Assembly: GCA_037176885.1 (NCBI GenBank)
Contig: JAWWNJ010000140.1
Coordinates: forward strand, 372,001-436,000
Direction: 5' to 3'
From: Favolaschia claudopus
Lineage: Eukaryota > Basidiomycota > Agaricomycetes > Agaricales > Mycenaceae
DNA: 64,000 nucleotides
Each line of letters opens with the position of its first letter. Position 1 is the first letter of the stretch. Positions 1 through 9,548 of this stretch are shown here, one piece after another. The notes beneath the pieces are model-generated. The model saw only the letters and a list, made by a program, of their open reading frames with translations. It searched no databases and had not been told where the DNA came from. Made by a program: the position numbers and the translations under genes.

Positions 1-1526
1 ACACCTCAACTCTCCCCCCGAGCAGCCGGAAACTGCATCCTCGTGGGTAATGACTCTAACCCCTATCTATTTGACTGGAACTTCCACAGGACCATCGTCA
101 CCCACTCTGCATCAGAGTTTGCAGACGGGATCGCTCCCACCACGTCCACTAACGCTACGAGGGCTTATGGACTCGCTCCCCACTCCCAAAGCTTTGGCGA
201 GCATTTTTCGCCCACTTCGGGTGAACCAGTCTTAATCCCTTCTGCTGGAAGCCGCCTTCGGGCTCATTCGGACAATGTGTTCCCCTCATCACCTATAGCC
301 GGTTTCCGTCTCAACAGCTCTGACCTAAATCCTTTCGCCCTGGAGGATGACATCTCCCCACCGTCAGATTCGCCCTCTAGTAAACCCAGGCTCGACCCCA
401 TCGACACTGGTCCATGCCTTCCACGCCAAAGCAATCATGCCGCCCAAACAACTCCCATTCCACTTAGTCCAAGCCCGGGGTCGCTGTGCACATCTTCACC
501 TCGCTCAATCCCTGCATCTCCTAACTGTCCAGAGTTCCACGATACATCTTTGCTCTCATCCACCCCCGACCGCTCTCCATTGACTCGCATCAGTGGTTCC
601 CCTGCTTCGCCGGTCGTGCCACGCGGATCCTCCGATCCGTCTCTTCCACCAAAAGACGAATTCGAGGTCTTTCGGGGGCGTTCTGACAGCCGCAGCAAAC
701 GACGAAGATCTCGCCCTCCCTCGTCTATTGGCTCGGTGACCCGGCGTCTGTCCGAAAAGCTTTCGATTGTCGATCAGCCGGCCTACAGCTTCGACGGCCC
801 ATATTCCGGTGCAGGCAATAGTTCCAAGCTACTTGAGTCGCACTTTGGAGAAGACGCACTGCTCCCCTTCAGCCAGAACGATTACGCCCCCGTGTATCCC
901 TTTCCACCATCGTTGCCATCGTCCGTACCAGATGCTTCCATATTTAGCAGTTCGAATCTCCTTCCTTCTCCGAGAGTGGTTCCCCCTGGCCAGGCGGGTG
1001 ATTGGAATGCCCCTTCCTCAGTGCTGCTCGGCGCCGACCACTTTCCCATTCCACACGGTGACGGTGCCACCCGGCGATGGGCAGGCAGGGCTGATAGACA
1101 ACAACAACTTCACCCGTATGCAGCCCCACCCGCTGGTCCTTCCAGCCACGGCGAGGAGAGCGGAGGGATGACTTCGATGGAGGCACTCGCTTCCCCGTCA
1201 GACAACCTTTTCTCGACACTGCCCTCCGCAGCCCATTATCCCTATACTATGAACCCGAATTGGGCTATGGGCACCAGCGACTATTCATCCCCACGGAACG
1301 TCACAAGTCAGTCTAACCAAGCTGGGTCAGCCCCTGGGTACCGTCGGTCGGTGGCCACGTCCGCGACGCGTCGTGCTGCGAAACGCCGTCGAAAGGATCC
1401 TTCGAAGCTAGGCGCTCACATCTGCGAGTATTGTGGGGACGATTTCACTGCTGCTCATAATTTGAAATGTGAGTCGGCGCCTATTCGCGGTGTACGCGTA
1501 ATTGACATCATATCCTCGTCTGATAG

Positions 1527-1541
1527 ATCACATACAGTCTC
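1527..1541. repeat. Target-site duplication of the LINE, copy 1
   Basis: ATCACATACAGTCTC is repeated exactly at 2117-2131 on the other side of the LINE. It starts at the first base of exon 2 of the zinc-finger gene. Confidence 0.92.
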
Positions 1542-2116
1542 TTTTTTTTTTTTTTGGAGCGTTTGAATAATGTAACTAAGTCTGCAATGCATTCTCAGAA
1601 CATCCGCAAGAGAACTGGGTAATTCCAGTAAAGCCGGGGAAAAAATCCTGGAGGAAATGCCGTTACGCACTGGTGTTAAGCCTTTGTGTGGGACTCTGGC
1701 CTCTAAACTACTAGTAACCCACTCCAATCTTTCGAGCAGCAGGCCATATACCCACTAAAACCCCCTTGGTACTTGTCCAATCATCCGGCAAGCTATCTTC
1801 GTTCTGGAGTATACCGCTCCATGCTTCCAGCACGACATGTTTCTTTTTTGCCAGCGTTCCGAAACGAGTTTTATTTGTCAAAAGTTGGTCTCGTTTCAGG
1901 GCAGCATTCATCGACGCGATCCATCGGTTTTCAATTTCATGCTCACACGCAACTTTTTGCTCGAGAACGCGTTCATTTCTAATTCTCCAGATTAAATGTA
2001 TGCTTGTAGAGATCAGTGTAGTGAAAAAACTCTCTTTGCCACGCAACCGCTTGCCTCCATGCGATCTAAACCTTGGTAGTGCACATCCGAGGATTACTCC
2101 CAAATGGAGCTTTGGC
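1542..2116 (-). mobile_element. 5'-truncated non-LTR retrotransposon (LINE) fragment
   Basis: The insert begins with a run of 14 T (1542-1555), the poly(A) tail read on the opposite strand. It is flanked by identical 15-bp copies of ATCACATACAGTCTC at 1527-1541 and 2117-2131. The minus strand from 2116 to 1711 is an open frame of about 134 residues that resembles the C-terminus of basidiomycete LINE reverse transcriptase/RNase H proteins (LISTSIHLIWRIRNERV, then LLTNKTRFGTLAKKK, then LPDDWTSTKGVLVGI). The 5' part of the element is absent, as is usual for target-primed reverse transcription. The family call is by recognition of the motif pattern, without a database search. Confidence 0.85.
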
Positions 2117-2131
2117 ATCACATACAGTCTC
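2117..2131. repeat. Target-site duplication of the LINE, copy 2
   Basis: Exact copy of 1527-1541. Coding sequence of the zinc-finger gene resumes in phase directly after it. Confidence 0.92.
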
Positions 2132-2581
2132 ACCTTTCTGTCAAAGAGCATAAGTGCACTGAATGCGGCCAATCCTTTGTTACCCCGCAAGTCCTCAAAC
2201 GCCACCAGTCCAAATGCTCTGTGGCACCTCGTTTGAAGAAGAGGAAGGTTCGTCGTCTTCCTTGCTGAACTTGACCTTGCCATGACTGCATCTTGCATCC
2301 AGCGCACAACCTGAAACATACCAGTCTTCCAGTCCTCCAGTGCTCTTCAAGACGTTGCGGGAGATCTAAGTGGCCCGCTATTAGCGCTCGGGGTCATGGG
2401 CATCTGCTAATTATGCGTTTCCGAATCCCTCTTCGCCGATATGTGCTCTGGATATCGTGCCTATGCGCATTTCGAATGACAGGAGAGGACAAAATAGACA
2501 ATGCAGAGCGATTGCGTTTTGTCGAAGATAAGGCAGGATTGAATGAGTGACCGGTAGAGCCAATTCTTTTGAAGAACACGG

Positions 2582-2774
2582 TGTCGCAAAAATCGGATTT
2601 CAATTATAACCGATTATAACGGGTTATAGGTCTAATCAGGCTTTATAGGCAGCCATAAGCCAAGATCGAAGCATTCGGAGATGGGGTCATAAATTTCCAT
2701 ATCGCTTTATAACCCGCCTATAAACCCTGATCAGACTTATAACCAGTTATAATCGGAATCCGATTTTTGCGACA
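2582..2774. mobile_element. 193-bp MITE-like inverted-repeat element
   Basis: The left end TGTCGCAAAAATCGGATT is repeated in inverted orientation at the right end. The arms stay alignable for about 60-70 bp, with an 11-bp indel and scattered substitutions. The arms contain TTATAAC/GTTATAA runs and GATCAG/CTAATCAG blocks. Nothing is coded inside. No clear target duplication is visible (the flanks are GG and GGG). Size, AT-rich arms and the lack of coding sequence fit a non-autonomous DNA transposon; the superfamily cannot be told. Confidence 0.7.
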
Positions 2775-2879
2775 GGGTATTGGCGAAATGACACGGCGAT
2801 GCGAATGCCATAGAATGCAAGTATGGAAATGCGAAGTGCAAAAGCACAATGAGATGCGGATGCGCGTCAAAAGCACGAT

Positions 2880-2887
2880 AAATGCAG
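2880..2887. repeat. 8-bp target-site duplication, left
   Basis: AAATGCAG next to the left terminal inverted repeat; identical to 5889-5896. Confidence 0.85.
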
Positions 2888-3019
2888 CACCTAAGGCACC
2901 TACGTTTCGGTGCCGTAAAGGGCCTTTGAGGGGGGTAAAAGTGTCAAGTTAATCCCCCCTCAAAGGGGTCGCCTCCGCGGGTGGTTTAGCTAATCCGGCC
3001 GTCTATATCGGGCCTACAA

Positions 3020-3850
3020 ACGCGTGACCTCCGTGGGGAGGCTCCGCCGCCTCCGAACCTCCTCCACTGGTGCGGCGCTCTATGGGTACTTCGACTCGCA
3101 CCTCACCAACCGCTTCCGTCTTTCGGCGGCGTCTATCTCCTGTCTACCCGTCGTCGGAACTGAGGGCTTGAGGCTGTAGTAGAGCAGGTTGAGAGCAGGT
3201 CTGTTCTTTCATTATCGCACTCTGAGAGCTCGCGAGGACTCTGAAATGTCTCGGATCGGTGTTAGATATGTCATTCAAGATTCCTTAAGTATTATATGTG
3301 AGCTGGAAGATGGCCCTACGCGTACATGCGACGATGGAGGATTTTCCGAGACCTTCGCCGGAACCTCCGCACCTCCGCCCCGTCCTTCCTCGACTTTGTT
3401 GCCTGTATGTTATAGTTTATAAACTATGATGTCCTCTAAGACTGCTCCCCATACCCGCCCCTAGATTCTCTTTGCTATCTACCTCATGCGCAACATGTCA
3501 TTCAGACCTCCGCCGGAACCTTTCGGACCTCCGCCCCGTCCTTCCTCGACTTTTCCGCCTACATGTTGTGATATATACACTCTGTTGTCGCCCCCCCTGC
3601 CATCCCCTGGACTCTCTTCACCATCTACTTCGCGCGCAACATTCGGATTTGGCGGAGCCTTCGGCGGAGGTCTCTGCGCCATTCTTTGCGACGTTCTCCG
3701 CCCTTCAGCCATTTCGACAAGTCCTCCATTCAGGTTGACTCCCTTTTCTACTACCCAGGATAATACGGCGACCAGCAAGGTGCGAAATTCCATCTCAATT
3801 AAGGGTAGACGAGTTGGCGGAGGTCAGGCGAAGACCTCCGCCAACCTCCG
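3020..3850. repeat. Left subterminal array of GACCTCCGCC / GGCGGAGGTC motifs
   Basis: Clustered degenerate decamers, mostly GACCTCCGCC or GACCTTCGCC. A nearly repeated block (CCGGAACC..CACCTCCGCCCCGTCC) occurs around 3358 and again around 3510. A perfect hairpin of the motif lies near 3819-3846. Position just inside the terminal repeat fits transposase-binding subterminal repeats. Confidence 0.6.
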
Positions 3851-4579
3851 CCACAAATTTTCTCCCGATGTACCGCATTCCCATTGTTGGGATTTTGTTT
3901 TGAATAGATTCTGTTTCATTGTTTTCGTGTTCTCTCGACCTTCGGCGCCGTTATCAACCTCACCTGGCCTATTTAGCACTCCAGCAGTCAGTTATTCATA
4001 TTGCGCAATTTGAACACAAGAATCACTTATACAAACAGTAAGAAATGGTCTGTGAGCTCGCGTTATGAATCAAAGCAACACCATAGACCTTTTCTCAGTT
4101 CCGAAAATGTTTGAGCGATGTTTTTGAAAATTGAACATTCACATTTGGAAGGATTAAAAACTGGTAAATTGAAGCTGCGAGCAATAAAACTGCTTCCATT
4201 GTGTTGAGGAAGGAATTTGTAACAAATGAAACTATTCTGCCCGATAGACAGGGAATTGTATGTGCCTATATAATTCATGCTGTTGCGGATGTTGAGAAAG
4301 CTAATGGGAACTTACTTGTCTTTCAGGTTGTTTCGGGCACCGATTTTTAGCGAGCATGTAAAATTGCGAATTAAATTCAGACACCTTGGGGCAAGTTACT
4401 TGAACAATTTCCGAAGAAAAACTGACCCATCTTGAGAAACCGTTGGCCAACAAAAAAAATAACCGCCAGAATCGAGATTTATACTCGATCCCATTGGTGG
4501 AACGACTGTCGTAACCCGAGGGCAGAAGCACTCACGATTATGTACTAAGTGCCCGACAACGTCGGCACGGCAGCGGCGG

Positions 4580-5475
4580 AGGTTGTGCGCGAAGGTCATG
4601 TAGGTTGGCGGAGGTCTCGGCGAAGGTCAAAGGAGGGCTTGGCGGAGGTCTGCGGCGAAGGTCAGGAAGGAGAACGAGGCAGAGGTTAGTATAGTAACGA
4701 AGCTTCAGCCACTTGAAGGCAAAACTAAGTGCCTGGCAACGTCGGGAGGGTGGCGAGGTTGTGCGCGGAGGTCATTTGAGTTGGCGGAGGTCTTGGCGGA
4801 GGTCTTGGCGAAAATCTCGGCGGAGGTCAAAGGTGATGGCGGAGGTCTAAGGCGAAGGTCAGAAAGGAGCCGAGTCGGAGGTCAGTACAGTAATGAAGCT
4901 TCCGCCACTCAAAGGCAAGATATCAGCACATACATACCTACTTGCAGGCAAATATCCTGGATAATACCCGTTGTAGGCCGGCAAAGGTGCTATAGAGACC
5001 TCCGCCAAAGTGTCAAAGACCTACGCCAGAAGATAGGAAGGTGGTGGATAGGGAGAGCATATGGAGTATAAATAAAGGGAGCAACAAAGATAATGCATAC
5101 CATTGGAATGAAGCAGTCAACGGCAGGACCATCAGGGAAACATCGCTGAGTGAGGCGGAGGCGAAGGAAGAGAGGTGTGTGCAAATTTGCATTTGCGGAC
5201 AAGATGGGTCTCCTAAGGACCGATCAGTGCGAGGGGCGAGTCTGAGAAGTAGACTTAGAGTGTTTGAGAACATCTTGAAGACGTTCAAAGCCTGCGAAGG
5301 TGTCCGCGTAGGTACGGAATTTTGATCAAATTGTATTGTATTGCACATCTCTGCATAAGGAGAATAAAAAGAGAAGATGAGTCGATATTAGATAGATACT
5401 GTGGATCAAAGCAGGTCAATATTGGCCACGAGCGAAGGCTGGCGGAGGTGACGGCGAAGGTCGAAAATCAATGGC
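4580..5475. repeat. Right subterminal array of GGCGGAGGTC motifs
   Basis: Mostly the opposite orientation to the left cluster. Two longer blocks (about 4600-4730 and 4770-4920) share the order GGCGGAGGTC repeats, then GAACGAGG or GAGCCGAG, then AGTA-AGTAA-GAAGCTTC and GCCACT. This shows an internal duplication of roughly 150 bp. Confidence 0.6.
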
Positions 5476-5888
5476 GAAGGTCAAATTTCGAGCAAACAGC
5501 AGCTATGTAGACTGTGCTATTGGAGGCAGCTGGTGGTGAAAGGTACAGAGGGATTATATAGGCACCGCCTGATAGAGGAGTGTAACCACAGCGCCGGATA
5601 ACTGACCAGCGTCGAGGCGGAGGCTACGACCAGATGCTTTCGCGAAGGACACGAGGTGTGATCCGGCATGATAAGATGCGCAAAAAGATTAGATTTGAGA
5701 TAGATTAGATGCCGTAGATTATAACAGATTTAGCTTATCACGGCAAACTCCGTTGGGGCTAAGCCCCAGAAACCTCGGGATATTAGGTAAACCTCCCGCG
5801 GAGGCGACCCCTCTGAGGGGGGATTAACTTGACACTTTTACCCCCCTCAAAGGCCCTTTACGGCACCAAAACGTAGCTGCCTTAGGTG

Positions 5889-5896
5889 AAATGCAG
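5889..5896. repeat. 8-bp target-site duplication, right
   Basis: AAATGCAG next to the right terminal inverted repeat; identical to 2880-2887. Confidence 0.85.
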
Positions 5897-6380
5897 ATGC
5901 CTTGTGCCAAGGCACATTGAATGTGGTTGCAGGTGCAGGAATACAGGTGCAAAAGCACAATGATTGGGGATGGCATGCGGTGCAGGAATGCCTGAGTCGC
6001 CGAAGGATCACGGAGAAAGGGTTTGTTGGAAGAATTTGAGAGGGTGAGGCGCGCGAATGGCTCCCGTGAGAAGCACCCGACCGAAACCCGAAGCTAAGCC
6101 AAGAAAATTTGATGCTTGAGGGCAGAGAGCGCAAGCAGGGAGCGGCGGGCGGGGGTCGACATGAGAGTCAACAGAGAGTCGACAGAGAGAGACATTGGTA
6201 CTAAAACGGAATTGAAACGGAACGCGTTGAATGCCGTGCCGTAATTCGAGGTACATTCTCGTCCTCTGTCGCTGACTACAGCTTCCAGCTTCATCTCCCT
6301 ACTCCAACGCCCTCGTTCATCTTTTGGGAAAACACGACACGCGTCGAGATGCCGCCGCCAACGGATACGCCTCAAGTCGT
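5897..6380. other. Gene-free stretch right of the TIR element
   Basis: Begins with a GTGCA/TGCAGG-rich low-complexity tract. It shares GTGCAAAAGCACAATGA with the left flank of the TIR element (about 2837-2853). No coding signal was recognised; open frames on the minus strand look like chance. Confidence 0.5.
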
Positions 6381-6382
6381 CT

Positions 6383-7356
6383 TCTACTTACTTAGTCCCA
6401 CGAGGCCTGCCCTTCACTAACTCAGCCTTGTACAACCTCGAATGCGGAGTCGCTGCTCGTCAAGGTACGTTCCCGCCCTCATCACTCTTCTTCCCTCCAC
6501 CTACCTTACTCCAGCTTCGTCTTCCCTACCCCCCGTCGCCCGTATGAGGGTAGTAAAGTGCGCGTCCGTCACTGGGTGTCCGTTGCTTTTGATTCTTCTT
6601 TCCTTTCAACCTTTCTCCCGACAATCTCTCCTTCCGCTCAATCTTCCTACCACAAGATGTAACGGCGCCGGCGCATCTGTCGCTCACACAAGCACCTCCG
6701 CCTTCCCAGCACCGATTCGCTGCTCCAACTCAGTCGAGGGGAAGGTTGAACCCGCCGTTTCGGTTCGAGACTACGTCTCACCTCCCCACCACCGCACCAC
6801 CTGCATCCGACGCGTCAGCTTCGGATTTACAGCCGCGTGCGTAGCTGCCATCCGCGCTAACGAGAATTTTTCAGCACAATCTCCTCCTCCTTGGATGGCC
6901 CTCTCCTCCCGTCTACACTACGTCCCGCCTTGCCCTAGCACCACCACCATATCAACATGAACACCCCGATTCTCCGCTCCCCGCCACCGCCGTACGCGAA
7001 ACCGACATCGATGCCAACGCGTATCTGCATACGAAAAGCAGTACATACGAATCATGGCACGTCCTGCTGCTCGCTCCCTCCCTCGAGTCATTAACGACTT
7101 GCCCACCCGCCCGGTTCGAGACTCCTCTCCAGTTCGACCTCTACCCGCCGCTCCACCTAACTCGATCCACCGCCACTGCCCAGCCGACATCTTCACACCG
7201 CCGCACCCTCGTTCCCCCGCCTTCCCGCCTTCTCAGTACCCTCGAATCTACCTCCACCCCGCCAGCTCATGCCGTGGCCGCCGCCCTCCTCGACACCGCC
7301 AACACCATCAGCGTCGACAACGTCGTTTCGGCGCGACCGACCCGAAAACGCGCTAG
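6383..7356 (+). CDS. Possible multi-exon gene of unknown function, poorly resolved
   Basis: Several segments read as plausible protein in shifting frames with matching splice signals. About 6383-6464 gives PRGLPFTNSALYNLECGVAA, followed by a gtacgt donor. A segment after 6511 gives YEGSKVRVRHWVSVAFDSS. After the acceptor ending at 6872 a long frame without ATG runs to a TAA near 7373 and ends in a basic C-terminus (VSARPTRKRARYSNQSA). The whole region is pyrimidine-rich, so other frames are also open and give Ser/Pro-rich nonsense. It could be a real gene, a decayed gene or chance. No domain was recognised. Confidence 0.3.
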
Positions 7357-7904
7357 ATATTCAAATCAAAGTGCTTAATCAAGTATCTTCGTTTTCTACG
7401 TCGAACGAACGAAATGAAGTGACCCAGCAGCATACCCAGATCAAGGGCTCGCGATTTCCGTCGATTCGCACTTGTGAAGGCGCGAGATCGATGCGCGCAC
7501 GCTCGTTCACGGCGCGGAGGTTGGAGCTGGGTCACCGGGTGGCGGGCGAGGCAAGTCGAGAAGAGACGAGATGAATTGATACAGTTGATAGTGTAGCTAC
7601 TGCGGATGTGGATAGTCGAATCTAATAAAAATCAACTCTGACTTTCAAAACAAACGATATGTGCGAGTTGGAGTGAAATACAGTAGAGAGCAAACAGCCG
7701 CGCGGCGGCATACTAGTCGGCTGGAAGTATGAACATCGTATTACCCATCCGTTCAGTAAACCAGTAGAAGGGCTGTCGAAGAGCTGGTGACACTGTGCAC
7801 CATAGTAGTATTGATTCAGAGCTTGGTGTTCTTGCTGCTACAGATAAAATCGCACTGGCACCAGGCAGCCTCTTAAGTCCGTTCACTATGAACCCATGAG
7901 GTGC
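7357..7904. other. Intergenic region
   Basis: No gene recognised. A possible last exon of the minus-strand neighbour lies near 7835 (acceptor tctgtag, then a short frame ending in TGA) if the GTAAGC donor at the end of that gene's main frame is used. Confidence 0.4.
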
Positions 7905-9264
7905 TTACCGCGCTATGGCGCTGCCGTACTGCTCAGCCGCCTGGGCACGCTGCTCCGCTGCTTTGAGCCGCAGCTCTGCTAGGGCAAGCTGTTCCTTCTG
8001 TTCCTTCAGTTGTGTCTCTGCTAGGTTAAGCTGTTCCTTCAATTGTGTCTCGCGCTGCTCTGCAAGTTGTCTCTCTTCCTTCCGCGCTTTCTCCTCGATG
8101 GTACGGCGTTCTTGTAACTTGGCCTCTTGGGCTAGTTGAATTTTATCCGTCATGCCTTGCCGAATCTGCTTGCGTCGCGCCTCAAAAAGCACGATAATAG
8201 CCCCAATCGTGTCCCGCCCGTCGATCTTCTCATTTTCTTCCCATAACGCCGCATCTTCATCGACCATCCGAAGATATCTGTCCATAGTTTCCTGCGACTC
8301 CCCGCGCTTCTCCATCCCTTTCCTGATCGCCTCCTTCAATGTCTGAAGACTTCCGGCCTGCCTAAACAGCAGGTCTCCAGTGTGCTGGTCGACCATCTGG
8401 AATTTCTTCCATTTGCCAGCGAAACGGAATTCCCTTTTCTCCTGCGATTTCATGTGCACGCCAGCTCGGTTGTGGCAGATCCGGTATGCTGCTAGATAGA
8501 ATGTTGCGGCAAACCACATGCACATATGACCGAGCTGGCTATAGTGTTCGGCACGGTCACTTATGACGGAGGCAAGAATCGCACAGTCGAGGACGGTGAG
8601 TCGTTGGCGAAGGGGTACACCGCGCGGTATAGTGAAATTGCGGAGCAAGACATACCGTGGATCCTTGCACCATTGGCCTTTGACTAGATTAAGTGTTTGG
8701 TAGTTTGCATCGATTCTGATAAGATCATCGGGTGGAAGAGAGGAAGAGGATGTGGATGAGTTGAAACTGTGGAAAATTAGCCTCGATTATGTAGACTTGA
8801 AGCTGGAGAAATCATACGAACGCCTGCGATTTGCGGTGGTTGGAGGCAGAATCGGCAATAATCCGATGGACAAAGCCAGCACGACGGTCATTTTGATTAA
8901 CCGTTACGCCGACGTCCGTTTCCCGCTTGGGAGCCAGATGAAACTCGAACGCGACTCCCTCGTGGGGGCCTTGCGTCGGAGTCCGAGTCCTGAAGTGGTC
9001 GACGGAGTCAACGATGCACCTATCGAGCTCCTCCAGCTGGGGGTCTCGCCAAGAATACAAAGACGTGCAAGCAAGAGCTTCAAGCCATTCGGAGCATTTC
9101 ATATGTATTCGTTCCCTCGAAAGCGCGCCATTGATTGTTGTACTGGGTCTCAAAGCACTGATAACGGGTGACATCTTCGAGACCAATTCGTCCTCTGAGT
9201 CGTTGAAATAGTCTGGTGGGGGTATCCTCGCGGGAAAGAGAAAGTCGAGGAGGGAGGAGAACAT
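7905..9264 (-). CDS. Unknown protein with a C-terminal coiled coil
   Basis: Two exons joined by a short intron around 8762-8814. Exon 1 starts at ATG 9264 (MFSSLLDFLFPARIPPPDYF) and runs through residues rich in acidic and charged amino acids to SNHRKSQA. Exon 2 continues with SSLPPDDLIRIDANYQTLNL and a moderately hydrophobic stretch, then a long Glu/Gln/Lys/Ala-rich heptad region (ERRTIEEKARKEERQLAEQR and onward to AEQRAQAAEQYG) that should form a coiled coil. The only in-phase donor seen for the intron is GTTCGT, a weak match. The last codons (GCG CGG TAA GC) overlap a good donor, so a short further exon is possible. No known family recognised. Confidence 0.6.
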
Positions 9265-9548
9265 AGTGGGCGAGGGCCGTGCTGAGCAGGCGAGGCGAAG
9301 GTTGAAGTTTAAACGGCAACGGATCAGCCATGCCGTCGGAGGACGCCGAAAGCGGTGAGTCGGCGAATATTCAACATCGTGATTTTTGTTTTTTTGGGAA
9401 CAAAAGCCATGAAAATCCAATTCTTAGCATTTTTGAAACATCGAGAACAATTGATTGAATACTACTGCCCTTCCGAACTTTGCATCCAATTCCCACCCAG
9501 AAAATTACGAACCATCAACCGATCTGAAGCACCAGCCAAATACACAAG

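Larger units (their letters stand above)
1..2268 (+). pseudogene. C2H2 zinc-finger protein gene, interrupted by a LINE insertion (5' end outside window)
   Basis: The frame is open from base 1, so the start lies upstream. Exon 1 runs to about 1468 and encodes a long Ser/Pro-rich region of roughly 490 residues. A basic patch (AAKRRRKDPSK) follows, then the first half of a C2H2 finger, HICEYCGDDFTAAHNLK. An intron starts at 1469 (gtgagt) and ends at 1526 (gatag). Exon 2 gives Y-H-I-Q-S and then meets the LINE at 1542, which leads to a stop within about 30 bases. Past the insertion, the frame from 2131 continues in phase as HLSVKEHKCTECGQSFVTPQ and a C-terminal C2HC finger, ending at a TGA at 2266-2268. 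Both fingers were therefore once one frame. Such proteins are normally nuclear DNA-binding regulators; the present allele would keep only the first finger. Upstream exons are not visible. Confidence 0.85.
2888..5888. mobile_element. 3.0-kb terminal-inverted-repeat DNA transposon, apparently non-autonomous
   Basis: The ends are near-perfect inverted repeats of about 105 bp starting CACCTAAGGCA (left 2888-2993, right 5784-5888). They differ at a handful of positions and contain the self-complementary block with TTTGAGGGGGG and CCCCCCTCAAA. The 8-bp sequence AAATGCAG directly abuts both ends (2880-2887 and 5889-5896), a clean target duplication. Inside, the decamer GGCGGAGGTC or its complement, with variants such as GGCGAAGGTC, recurs many times in two clusters (about 3020-3850 and 4580-5475). 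No long open frame or transposase motif was found. Eight-bp duplications are made by hAT and by KDZ (Kyakuja/Dileera/Zisupton) transposases; which one mobilised this element is unknown. Confidence 0.85.

Noticed and set aside
3020..5475. CRISPR-like array of regularly repeated decamers
   Set aside because: Repeats are short, degenerate, irregularly spaced, in both orientations and confined within a TIR transposon of a eukaryote.
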